A stretch of 64,000 nucleotides of DNA. It comes from Solobacterium moorei (GTDB lineage Bacteria > Bacillota_I > Bacilli_A > Erysipelotrichales > Erysipelotrichaceae). A program made the position numbers and the translations under genes. The first letter of the stretch is position 1. Each line of letters begins with the position of its first letter. The notes beneath the pieces were generated by a model. It was given only the letters and a program-made list of their open reading frames with translations, was not told the origin of the DNA and searched no databases. The stretch spans positions 1,302,001 through 1,366,000 of the forward strand of contig NZ_AP028934.1 in the NCBI RefSeq assembly GCF_036323475.1, read 5' to 3'. Of this stretch, positions 18,420 to 26,650 are shown piece after piece.

Positions 18420-18695
18420 ATGATTAATAAGAAAGTTCATATTTCAAAGATTCATTTTACGTATGTTGAATCTGAAGCTTTAATTGATTCCATCGCAAAA
18501 CGTGGGGTTGCGATTGCGGTACAGGTCAACGTGCACGATGACTATTATGAGTGTGTGGATGGGAATAAACGATTAACAGCTTGCAAGATTTTATCTTTGC
18601 AGGATAAGAAATTTGAAATGGTTCCTGTGATGATTATGAACGATTATTCTAAGGCAGGTAGTGCTTTCTGGGGCAATACACAGAATAAGCATTGA
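18420..18695 (+). CDS. Small ParB/Srx-like domain protein
   Basis: A 91-residue protein resembling only the N-terminal ParB/sulfiredoxin fold: KVHISKIHF, then IAKRGVAIAVQVN and the nucleotide-binding-type DGNKRLTACKIL. It has no helix-turn-helix or dimerisation domain, so it is not a partition protein. Stand-alone ParB-like domains can bind CTP/ATP or act as nucleases. It has an AGAGGAAG ribosome site and lies 13 bases before rluB, probably in the same transcript. Its role is unknown. Confidence 0.7.
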   Translation: MINKKVHISKIHFTYVESEALIDSIAKRGVAIAVQVNVHDDYYECVDGNKRLTACKILSLQDKKFEMVPVMIMNDYSKAGSAFWGNTQNKH

Positions 18696-18708
18696 TAAAG
18701 GAGAAAGC

Positions 18709-19440
18709 ATGGAACGATTACAGAAAACAATTGCGAAGGCAGGCATTGCCAGTCGTCGTAAAGCAGAAGAACTCATTGTTAGTGGCAAGGTCAAAGTGAA
18801 TGGTGTTGTTGTAACAGAGCTTGGAACACAAGTATCTCCTGACGATGATATTAGTGTAAATGGTGTTGTATTAAAGAAAGAAGAAAAGGTATACTACCTA
18901 TTAAATAAACCACGTAGAGTTATTTCAAGTGTCAGCGATGAAAAGGGTAGAGAAACAGTTCTTGCGTATTTAAGTGATGTCAGAGAACGCATCTATCCAG
19001 TAGGTCGTTTGGACTATGATACTTCTGGTATTCTGTTATTAACAAATGATGGTGATTTTGCGAATGCGATGATGCATCCATCTTCACATTTACCAAAGAC
19101 TTATGAAGTTGCGGTAACGGGTGTACTTACGGATGATATGTTAAATCGCTTAGCGAAGGGTATTATGTTATCGGATGGTAAGACATTACCAGCTGAAGTA
19201 GTATTATTAGAACGTTCTGCAAAAAAGAATAAAACCGTACTCCATATTACAATCCAAGAAGGACGTAATCGTGAAGTGCGGCGTATGATGGAATATTTCC
19301 ATTGTGAAGTTACAAGACTGAATCGTATTTGCTATGGTTTCTTAGATTTAGGAAATCTAAGACAAGGGCAATATCGTAAGCTACGTAGTTTTGAAGTTCG
19401 CAAGTTACTTGCGATGGTAAAGCGTAGCACAGAAGACTAA
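18709..19440 (+). CDS. rluB: 23S rRNA pseudouridine synthase, RluB type
   Basis: A 243-residue enzyme. The start at 18709 is set by AAAGGAG at 18697-18703; the upstream in-frame start at 18661 overlaps the ParB-like gene. An N-terminal S4 RNA-binding domain (RLQKTIAKAGIASRRKAEELI) precedes the RsuA/RluB/E/F catalytic domain with GRLDYDTSGILLLTNDG, containing the catalytic Asp. The family isomerises uridine near the peptidyl-transferase centre (23S helix 89 for RluB). Its stop overlaps that of the convergent rqcH gene. Confidence 0.9.
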   Translation: MERLQKTIAKAGIASRRKAEELIVSGKVKVNGVVVTELGTQVSPDDDISVNGVVLKKEEKVYYLLNKPRRVISSVSDEKGRETVLAYLSDVRERIYPVGRLDYDTSGILLLTNDGDFANAMMHPSSHLPKTYEVAVTGVLTDDMLNRLAKGIMLSDGKTLPAEVVLLERSAKKNKTVLHITIQEGRNREVRRMMEYFHCEVTRLNRICYGFLDLGNLRQGQYRKLRSFEVRKLLAMVKRSTED

Positions 19441-21077
19441 AGGTCTATATATTGGCTAATCTGTTCTTCATCAGGATCAATGTAAATCATCTTATATTTA
19501 CCTAATTCAACCATTCCGGGTTTCGCACCTGGAATTTTTTTGAGGTTTTTGATAGGACAATACGCAACTGGAACACTAGAGGACATACGACCTGCAGAGA
19601 AGTAGGCTGCGATATTAGCAGCTAGACGCATTGTATACTCATCTGGATTATCATCATGTACGACCACATGTGAACCATGATAATCCTTGGTATGGAACCA
19701 AATATTACTCTTCTTCGTATGCCAAGTGAGTGCATCGTTTTGCAAGTTGTTTTTACCAAAGGAGATAGCGATACCTTGTTCAGTCGTGATTGTTGTATAA
19801 GAAGGTAGTACTTCTTTTTTCTTTTTCTTCTTTTTGCCTTTTTCTTTCTCGAAAAGATAACCCAGTTTGACGAGTTCTTCGCGGATTTCCATTGCCGTTT
19901 CAAAGTCGGCGTATTTGAGTTGTTCAGAAAGACCACTGAAATAATCAATTTCCATTTGACAGAGCTGTATCTGTTCCTGCAAGTAGACTTGGCCTTTCTT
20001 TAGCTTATTGTATTTTTGGAATGCTTTGCGTGCATTGCCTTTGCCATCTAATTTAGGATCAAGTGGAATCCGAACAGGACTATCATCTACAAAACTATTT
20101 AGAATAATTTCTTTGAGTCCCTTTGTATCAGAGATTTGATATGCGTAGAGTAGATCTCCGTACTCACGCCATTTATCACAATCTTTAGCAGATTCATATT
20201 CTTCAATTAGACGTGGTAGCTTTGTGGATTGGTGTTTTAGTTGGCGACTAATAAAGTGTTGAATATCGCCAGAAATCTGTTTAATTCGTTCTTTTTCTTC
20301 ACGGTGGAAGTAGAGAATATCGATTCCTTCAAAAAGAGGATACTCCTTACATGGTCCGACACTGGTTAAATCAATACAGTGGAATACTGGTTCATTATCA
20401 CTATTAGCGATGAAGATCGATTTACTATTAGAAATTTCTTTCATAATACTATGGAAGGATTGCCCTTTTGACATACGATATTCAACTTCCTTTGCAAGAA
20501 ATGGTGAAAAACCAGAGAACTGTTTTGTAAGAGATACGTTCATATCTACATTTTGTTCTACAAAAGGATTTTTCTTATCTTGAGAAGGTGTTTCGCTAAA
20601 CTCTGCACCAGCTTGAATTGTTCGTCTGCTATTTTCAAATGGAGGAATACGCTTCATCGCATCAATGATACGATTTTGTGAATTGACCAAAATAACATTG
20701 GCATATTTGCCCATTAGCTCTACATAAAGCTTGAGATATTCAAGGTCACCAATTTCATTATGATGACGAATATCAAAAACCATCCAACGGTCTAGTTCGG
20801 CTTGTTGAATTTTTTCTACGATTGAACCTTCTAAATATTTACGCAACACCATCACGAAGTTGGAAGGCTCGTTTGGGGTTGGGTAACTACGATTCGTAAA
20901 TAGAATACGGTTATAAACAGAATGTGTAGAAATCAATAATTGTTTCTTACCTGCAGTACCATGTGTTTGTAATAAAAGTTCTGTTTGGGAAGTCATATAT
21001 ATTTTCTGAATTCTGAAGGGAAGTGTTGCTTGAATTTCAGGGATCAGTTTGGATAATAAAATACCATCTAGTGCCAT
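19437..21077 (-). CDS. rqcH: Ribosome quality control factor RqcH (NFACT family)
   Basis: A 546-residue NFACT protein, the bacterial Rqc2 homologue, which binds obstructed 50S subunits and adds alanine tails to stalled chains. The NFACT-N domain (MALDGILLSKLIPEI) contains the tRNA-binding Asp-Arg pair in ELDRWMVFDI. A helical coiled-coil middle leads to a Lys-rich stretch, then the NFACT-R domain with IWFHTKDYHGSHVVV near 455. A 528-bp transposable element lies only 24 bp upstream of the start codon, so the native promoter is displaced. Whether it is still expressed normally is a question. Ribosome site: GAGG on the minus strand. Confidence 0.93.
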   Translation of the reverse strand: MALDGILLSKLIPEIQATLPFRIQKIYMTSQTELLLQTHGTAGKKQLLISTHSVYNRILFTNRSYPTPNEPSNFVMVLRKYLEGSIVEKIQQAELDRWMVFDIRHHNEIGDLEYLKLYVELMGKYANVILVNSQNRIIDAMKRIPPFENSRRTIQAGAEFSETPSQDKKNPFVEQNVDMNVSLTKQFSGFSPFLAKEVEYRMSKGQSFHSIMKEISNSKSIFIANSDNEPVFHCIDLTSVGPCKEYPLFEGIDILYFHREEKERIKQISGDIQHFISRQLKHQSTKLPRLIEEYESAKDCDKWREYGDLLYAYQISDTKGLKEIILNSFVDDSPVRIPLDPKLDGKGNARKAFQKYNKLKKGQVYLQEQIQLCQMEIDYFSGLSEQLKYADFETAMEIREELVKLGYLFEKEKGKKKKKKKEVLPSYTTITTEQGIAISFGKNNLQNDALTWHTKKSNIWFHTKDYHGSHVVVHDDNPDEYTMRLAANIAAYFSAGRMSSSVPVAYCPIKNLKKIPGAKPGMVELGKYKMIYIDPDEEQISQYIDL

Positions 21078-21093
21078 TTGAAAACCTCTTTAT

Positions 21094-21637
21094 TTTTCTT
21101 ATCTAACAGTAAACAAAAATGGCCTATGGAAATGCGATGAAATCAAGTATTTCTCTTATATGTTCCGTTGAATAATATCAAATGTCGTAAAATTCTATCC
21201 ATCTTTGGCCACAGTTCTACTGCACCTTTTACTCTAAACAGATATACAAACCAATTTAAATAGGATTGTAGATTAGTCATTCTCATCCCAATGAAGCGAT
21301 AGATATACCTTTTTAACCACGAGCACATATTGTTTATCAATGCCATGTTCTCTAGATATTCTTTGTCGTGTGTATTGGCTTTATAGAATTCTTCTTTCAA
21401 ATCTAATTCTTTTATCAGCTTGTCATGTGCTCTTTCGCCATCATGTACTAGTGTTGATCCGGAAGCGATATGATTCTTTAGTGCTTCAAAGATACGTGAA
21501 GCAGATGGCTTTCCATGACCACAAATAACAGCGTATGTATTTTTGTGACAATCGATTGCCACAACGATACAGAGTTGGCTCTTAGATAATCCTCTCTTCT
21601 TGTCTAGGCCATTTTTGTTTACTGTTAGATTTTCTTA
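21094..21637. mobile_element. 528-bp non-autonomous IS1595-type element, copy A
   Basis: The element occupies 21102-21629. Its ends are perfect inverted repeats of at least 24 bp, beginning TCTAACAGTAAACAAAAATG. It is flanked by an exact 8-bp duplication, TTTTCTTA (21094-21101 and 21630-21637). It keeps only the 3' part of a transposase gene joined directly to an intact end, so it resembles an internally deleted IS (MITE-like) moved in trans. An equal-length copy in the opposite orientation is at 46432-46959. It separates rqcH from gmk. Confidence 0.9.
21143..21562 (-). pseudogene. Truncated IS1595-family transposase (C-terminal part)
   Basis: 139 codons encode the C-terminal half of an ISXO2-like transposase (VAIDCHKNTYAVICGHGK, LVHDGERAHDKL, NNMCSWLKRYIYRFIGM). 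The zinc ribbon and the first catalytic Asp region are missing, so it cannot be catalytic. The frame is open upstream to the element's end, without a proper start. The same protein sequence is encoded by the copy at 46499-46918, so the fragment is conserved between copies. Confidence 0.88.
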
Positions 21638-21648
21638 TTATATCATGA

Positions 21649-21677
21649 TTGACTATGTTAAAATTAATGAGTAATCT
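21649..21677 (+). promoter_or_regulatory. gmk promoter
   Basis: TTGACT (21649-21654) and TAATCT (21672-21677) are separated by 17 bp, 12 bp outside the right target duplication of the 528-bp element. The gmk promoter therefore survived the insertion. Confidence 0.65.
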
Positions 21678-21703
21678 ATTAGGTAAGGATGGAGGATACA
21701 ATT

Positions 21704-22276
21704 ATGGCTAAGGGATTGTTAATTGTATTAAGCGGACCTTCTGGTGTTGGTAAAGGAACGGTTCTCAAAGAGTTTATTCATGATAAAGATTTGAAACTTG
21801 CATACTCGGTTTCTATGACTACTCGTAAGCAGAGACCAGGTGAAGTTGATGGTATAAATTATCACTTTGTCACGAAGGAAGAGTTCGAACAAGCAAAGAA
21901 GAATGGTGAATTATTAGAGGCAGCAGAGTTTGTTGGAAATTACTATGGAACACCAATTTCAGAAGTAGAGAGATTGCGTAATGAAGGCAAGAATGTCATC
22001 TTGGAAATCGAAGTACAAGGATGTACTCAGGTTCGTGAAAAGGTGAAGGATGCCTTAACAATCTTCATTGTCCCACCAAGCATGGCGGAACTTGAGAAGA
22101 GAATTCGTGGACGTAATACAGAACCAGAAGAAATTGTTCAGGAACGTTTGGCAAAGGCTGCACGTGAAATGGAACTCATTGGTATGTATAAATATGTCGT
22201 TTGTAACGACGATGCGAAGTTAGCAGCTGATATCATTCGCGTTATTATCAAACGTCATATGAAATCAAATATTTAA
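21704..22276 (+). CDS. gmk: Guanylate kinase
   Basis: A 190-residue enzyme converting GMP and ATP to GDP and ADP. The P-loop SGPSGVGKGT, the GMP-binding SVSMTTRKQRPGEVDGINYHF and the lid RGRNTEPEEIVQERL are all present. The start at 21704 is preferred because GGAGG (21691-21695) precedes it; an in-frame ATG at 21689 overlaps that site. In many Firmicutes gmk is followed by rpoZ and priA; here it is monocistronic and ends in a terminator. Confidence 0.96.
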   Translation: MAKGLLIVLSGPSGVGKGTVLKEFIHDKDLKLAYSVSMTTRKQRPGEVDGINYHFVTKEEFEQAKKNGELLEAAEFVGNYYGTPISEVERLRNEGKNVILEIEVQGCTQVREKVKDALTIFIVPPSMAELEKRIRGRNTEPEEIVQERLAKAAREMELIGMYKYVVCNDDAKLAADIIRVIIKRHMKSNI

Positions 22277-22281
22277 TTTGT

Positions 22282-22308
22282 CTGTCAGTAGCTACTGGCA
22301 GTTTTTTT
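22282..22308 (+). terminator. Terminator after gmk
   Basis: CTGTCAGTAG pairs with CTACTGGCAG (22282-22301, one G-U pair) and is followed by seven T. Confidence 0.85.
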
Positions 22309-22314
22309 ATATAC

Positions 22315-22343
22315 TTGCGAAAGCGTTTTCAATCAATTATAAT
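22315..22343 (+). promoter_or_regulatory. Promoter with overlapping cre-like site for the sugar operon
   Basis: TTGCGA (22315-22320) and TATAAT (22338-22343) are 17 bp apart. CGAAAGCGTTTTCA (22318-22331) overlaps the -35 and matches the CcpA catabolite-response consensus at 13 of 14 positions, with the palindromic core GAAAGCGTTTTC. Binding of CcpA here would block initiation when preferred sugars are present. The regulation is inferred from sequence. Confidence 0.75.
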
Positions 22344-22371
22344 GGAAACCAATAAATGGAGGATGGTTTCC
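22344..22371. promoter_or_regulatory. Inverted repeat around the tetR ribosome site
   Basis: GGAAACCA (22344-22351) and TGGTTTCC (22364-22371) are exact inverted repeats around a 12-nt spacer that holds the GGAGG site of the regulator gene. It starts immediately after the -10 box. It is a candidate autoregulatory operator for the TetR protein, or an RNA hairpin displaying the ribosome site in its loop. Confidence 0.5.
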
Positions 22372-22372
22372 G

Positions 22373-22939
22373 ATGGGAAATATACAACAAGATATCTTAG
22401 AGGCAACTTTACGATTATTCAATAATAGAGGACTAGAGTTTACAATGAATGATATCGCAAAGTCGATGCATATCGCAAAGAAGACAATTTATCGTTTCTT
22501 TTCATCGAAAGAAGATTTGTTGATTGCTTTATTAGATTATGGCTTTGAGAATATTCAAAAAGAGAAACAGAAGATTCTATCAACTGATGAAAGTATTGCT
22601 AAACGTTTAGAACAAGTGATGATTGCGATGCCAAAGCAGTATACAAAGATTGATTTTCGTATGTTAGTAAATTTGAAGGATGTTTATCCAAAGGCATATC
22701 AACGCTTGAATGAACATCTAGAAAATGATTGGGAACCTATCATCAAATTAATCAATGAAGGTATTCGTAAAAAGGAAATTCGTAAAATTAATACGTTTAT
22801 ACTTCGGCAGATTGTAACAGCCACTTTTGAACAGCTTCTATCTACCGATGAGTTACAAGAAAGAAACTTGACTTACACCAAAGCATTAAAGGAAATGATG
22901 AATATCATCATGAAAGGAATTGTTGTAGATGATAAGTAG
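22373..22939 (+). CDS. TetR/AcrR family regulator
   Basis: A 188-residue regulator with an N-terminal TetR helix-turn-helix (FTMNDIAKSMHIAKKTIYRFFSSKEDLLIALL, about residues 23-54). The C-terminal ligand domain is not specific enough to name an inducer. It is the first gene of a four-gene operon with a GH2 enzyme, a sugar symporter and a GH36 enzyme, so it probably senses a glycoside or its metabolite. The next gene overlaps its 3' end by 11 bp. Confidence 0.88.
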   Translation: MGNIQQDILEATLRLFNNRGLEFTMNDIAKSMHIAKKTIYRFFSSKEDLLIALLDYGFENIQKEKQKILSTDESIAKRLEQVMIAMPKQYTKIDFRMLVNLKDVYPKAYQRLNEHLENDWEPIIKLINEGIRKKEIRKINTFILRQIVTATFEQLLSTDELQERNLTYTKALKEMMNIIMKGIVVDDK

Positions 22940-25268
22940 AATGAATAACGATTGGGAATATATTGACCATTGGAGTGATGCGTTTATCCTAGAGGGTGAA
23001 GCGGAAGAGGTCGTTAGATTACCACATACAGTACAAGAGTTACCTCTACATTACGCGGATGCAGATAGTTATCAAAAGGTTGTTGGGTATCGTAAGAAAT
23101 TAATATTTCCTTCTTCTTTAAAAGGTAGAAGATACTTTATACGTTTTGATGGATCAGCACATGAATCTACAGTGTATTTCAATGGGAAAGAAATGTATGT
23201 TCATGCATGTGGGTACACCGCATTTACGGTTGAATTAACGGATGAAATTCGCTTTGATGAAGAGAATCTTTTAACGGTGAAAGTGGATAGTCGTGAGAGT
23301 TTAAATACACCTCCATTTGGCTTTGTGATTGATTATCTTACCTTTGGTGGTATCTATCGTGATGTTTGGCTTTATGATAAACCTACATATTTTATCAAAG
23401 ATGTATTTGTGATGACAAAGTCTTTAGATACAGTATCAGTATCTATACAAACAGAAGGAACAGTTCCTGCAGATACATATCATGTAAAAATTTTTGACTT
23501 CAAAGGTGAAATGCTCGCAGAGGAGGTTGTGCCTACAAATAATCAACAGATACAAATACCTGTTAGTAATATTCATGCATGGTCTGCCGAATCTCCGACA
23601 TTATATCGTTGCGTTGTAGAACTCGGTGAGGATAGCTATGAAACAAACTTTGGATTCCGCACGATTCGATTTGATCAAAATGATCTATATATCAATGATC
23701 AAAAAGTATTCTTGATAGGTCTAAATCGTCATCAATGCTATCCATATATCGGTTATGCGGCTGTTGATTCTTTACAAGAGGAGGATGTACGTATCTTAAA
23801 GGAAGAATTACATGTTAATGCGGTACGTACTTCACATTATCCGCAAAGTCAATCATTTATCGATGCTTGTGATCGTTATGGTTTGTATGTATTTACTGAG
23901 ATTCCTGGTTGGCAACATATTGGGGATGACACTTGGAAACAACAAGCTATTCAGAATACCAAAGATATGGTACTACAGTATCGCAATCATCCTTCTATTA
24001 TTCTTTGGGGTGTTAGAATCAATGAATCTCTAGATGATGATGCACTTTATACAAAAACAAATCAAGTTGCTAGAGACTTAGATCCTTCTAGACCTACAGC
24101 AGGTGTACGCTATCTTACAAAGAGTCATCTATTAGAAGATATTTATACTTTCAATGATTTCTCGCATCACGGTGATAATAAAGGTGCATTAAGTAAGAGT
24201 GAAGTTATGGTAGATACACATCATCCACTCATCATCTCTGAAGCCAATGGACACATGTTCCCAACGAAGAGTTTTGATACACAAGTGCGACGGCAGGAAC
24301 ATGCATTACGCCATGCGCGTGTGTTTAGTGATGCGATGGCTGATGGCCAACATACTGGAGTTTTCCAATGGTGTATGTTTGATTATGCAACACACAAAGA
24401 CTTTGGCTCTGGAGATCGGATTTGTTATCATGGAGTAATGGATAGTTTTCGTAATCCAAAGCTTGCGGCAAGTGTCTATGCTTCACAACAGGATGAAGAA
24501 CCTATCTTAGAAATTAGTACTTCCATGGATATTGGTGATTACAATGCAGGTAATCTACCTGATTTCTTCGCATTTACCAATGCCGATGAAGTGCGTTTAT
24601 ACAAAAATGATCAGTTTGTTTCTTCATTTGCTACATCTGTGTATTCTGGTTTAAAGCATGGTCCTATTCGTATCGATGATACGATTGGAGAACTACTTGT
24701 AGAAAACGAACACTATACTTCGAAACAGGCAGATGATATACGTAAATGCTTGCTCGCAAGTAAAAAGTATGGTAGTAACTTACCACTGCGCTATCGTTTG
24801 TTATATGCAAAAATCATGTTCCAATACAAGATGAGCTACAGTGATGGTGTCGCTCTGTTTGGAAAGTATGTATCTGGTTGGGGTTCCGATTCAATTACTT
24901 GGAGATTTGATGCAATCAAAAATGGTGAAGTTGTGAAGTCTATTATCAAATGTCCGTCTGCTAAATTACATCTATCTTATCAAGTATCTCGTAAAATACT
25001 GATAGAAGGCGATTGTTACGACATGTCTGCGATTCGTATTCAAGTAAAGGATGAATATAACAATCTAGCTTCTTATGCGCAGTTTCCACTCAGCTTCATT
25101 ACAACAGGTCCTATCGAAATTGTAGGTCCTAAGACAGTTGTGGCTGAAGGTGGTATGACTGGTACATATATTAAAACAACTGGCGAAGAGGGAGAGGCTA
25201 TTCTTACGATTTCTGCACCAGATTGTAGTTCAATTACAATTCATTTTACTGTTAAAAAGGAATCATAA
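22929..25268 (+). CDS. Glycoside hydrolase family 2 protein
   Basis: A 779-residue GH2 enzyme (beta-galactosidase/beta-glucuronidase type). A sugar-binding jelly-roll domain (about 40-165, GSAHESTVYFNGKE), an Ig-like domain and a TIM barrel (from about 250, GLNRHQCYP) are followed by Ig-like C-terminal domains. The acid/base Glu lies in RINES and the nucleophile is probably the Glu of ISEANGH. NRHQ in place of the usual NRHE shows the pocket diverges from classical LacZ. No signal peptide is present, so it acts on imported glycosides. It overlaps tetR; the ATG at 22941 is the alternative start. Confidence 0.88.
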   Translation: MISRMNNDWEYIDHWSDAFILEGEAEEVVRLPHTVQELPLHYADADSYQKVVGYRKKLIFPSSLKGRRYFIRFDGSAHESTVYFNGKEMYVHACGYTAFTVELTDEIRFDEENLLTVKVDSRESLNTPPFGFVIDYLTFGGIYRDVWLYDKPTYFIKDVFVMTKSLDTVSVSIQTEGTVPADTYHVKIFDFKGEMLAEEVVPTNNQQIQIPVSNIHAWSAESPTLYRCVVELGEDSYETNFGFRTIRFDQNDLYINDQKVFLIGLNRHQCYPYIGYAAVDSLQEEDVRILKEELHVNAVRTSHYPQSQSFIDACDRYGLYVFTEIPGWQHIGDDTWKQQAIQNTKDMVLQYRNHPSIILWGVRINESLDDDALYTKTNQVARDLDPSRPTAGVRYLTKSHLLEDIYTFNDFSHHGDNKGALSKSEVMVDTHHPLIISEANGHMFPTKSFDTQVRRQEHALRHARVFSDAMADGQHTGVFQWCMFDYATHKDFGSGDRICYHGVMDSFRNPKLAASVYASQQDEEPILEISTSMDIGDYNAGNLPDFFAFTNADEVRLYKNDQFVSSFATSVYSGLKHGPIRIDDTIGELLVENEHYTSKQADDIRKCLLASKKYGSNLPLRYRLLYAKIMFQYKMSYSDGVALFGKYVSGWGSDSITWRFDAIKNGEVVKSIIKCPSAKLHLSYQVSRKILIEGDCYDMSAIRIQVKDEYNNLASYAQFPLSFITTGPIEIVGPKTVVAEGGMTGTYIKTTGEEGEAILTISAPDCSSITIHFTVKKES

Positions 25269-25271
25269 AAT

Positions 25272-26648
25272 ATGAAAGAATTTGGTAAAAAACAATTTTT
25301 TGCCTATGGTTTAGGTGCGATTGGCAAGGATATGGTATATGCCTTATCTGCCTCTTATATTATGTATTACTATCAAGATATTTTAGGTTTATCTGCGACC
25401 TTTGTCGGATTTATCTTGATGATTGCACGTGTATTTGAAGCAGCCAATGATCCATTTATGGGTGTCGTGGTCGCAAAGACAAATTCAAAGTGGGGAAAGT
25501 TTCGTCCATGGCTATTTACTGGTACGATTTTAAATGCATTTGTTTTATACGCATTATTTGCGGCACCTGCAGTATCTGAAAAAGCATTAATGATATATTT
25601 TGCGGTGATGTATATACTTTGGGGAATGACATATACTATGATGGATATTCCATTTTGGTCGATGATACCTGCAGTTACTTCTACGATGAAAGATCGAGAA
25701 AATCTATCCGTTGTAGGACGTACCTGTGCAGGTGTTGGTTATGCGTTAATCAACGTATTTACAGTGATGGCTGTATCCAAACTAGGTAGTGGGATTGAGC
25801 GTACTGGCTTTCGTTTGTTTGCGCTTATTATAGCGATTTTGTTTGTAGTATTTATACTTTTTACATGTTTTACAATTCATGAGCAAAAAGTAGAAAACAT
25901 GCAGACAACATCTGTTAAAGAGATGTTTAAAGCGTTATTCGACAATGATCAAGCAATCGTGACTGTTGCTACAATTGTGTTAATTAACTCTGCGCTTTAT
26001 ATTACATCGAATCTTTTGATCTATTTCTTTAAATATGATATTGGTGGAACGAGTTGGAAGGATGCGTACACAGTATTTACATCTGTTGGTGGTATCTCTC
26101 AGATCTTAGGTATGATGGTTGTATATCCAGTTCTAAGAAATAAGTTATCTAATACAAAAATCTTTAAACTATGTTTGTTACTAGCAATATTGGGATATGC
26201 ATTCTTGCTAGCCTTATGTTTATTGGGATATTCATCTGTTCTAACCATGTTAATGGTGCCTGGTGTAATGATCTTTGTATCCAATGGTATACTAACAGTA
26301 TTAACAACGGTCTTTCTTGCGAATACCGTTGATTATGGTGAGGCTAAAACTGGTCATCGTGAAGAGTCTGTCATCTTTAGCATGCAGACATTTGTAGTAA
26401 AGGCTGCTAGTGGTTTAGCGGTGTTTATTACAGGCGTTAGTTTGGATCTCATTGGTTTAACAAGTAAAGATGGTTTAGGAGAAGGGATACCAATACTTGA
26501 TTCGCCATTATTAGGACTTCGTTTATTGATGACGATTTTACCTATTATTGGATTAGTGCTTGCACTAGTTTTATTTACAAGAAAGTTTATCCTAACAGAT
26601 GAGAAAACAGAACAAATCCGAAAACAGCTAGAAGAAAAGAAGGTGTGA
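25272..26648 (+). CDS. GPH-family glycoside:cation symporter
   Basis: A 458-residue membrane protein with about twelve transmembrane segments. The N-terminus KKQFFAYGLGAIGKDMVYAL and the loop FEAANDPFMG, then KWGKFRPW, are the signature of the GPH (MelB/UidB/XynB) family, which brings in galactosides, glucuronides or xylosides with Na+ or H+. It starts three bases after the GH2 stop and overlaps the next gene's ribosome-site region, consistent with coupled translation. Together the operon encodes uptake and hydrolysis of a galactose-containing glycoside. Confidence 0.92.
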   Translation: MKEFGKKQFFAYGLGAIGKDMVYALSASYIMYYYQDILGLSATFVGFILMIARVFEAANDPFMGVVVAKTNSKWGKFRPWLFTGTILNAFVLYALFAAPAVSEKALMIYFAVMYILWGMTYTMMDIPFWSMIPAVTSTMKDRENLSVVGRTCAGVGYALINVFTVMAVSKLGSGIERTGFRLFALIIAILFVVFILFTCFTIHEQKVENMQTTSVKEMFKALFDNDQAIVTVATIVLINSALYITSNLLIYFFKYDIGGTSWKDAYTVFTSVGGISQILGMMVVYPVLRNKLSNTKIFKLCLLLAILGYAFLLALCLLGYSSVLTMLMVPGVMIFVSNGILTVLTTVFLANTVDYGEAKTGHREESVIFSMQTFVVKAASGLAVFITGVSLDLIGLTSKDGLGEGIPILDSPLLGLRLLMTILPIIGLVLALVLFTRKFILTDEKTEQIRKQLEEKKV

Positions 26649-26650
26649 GT

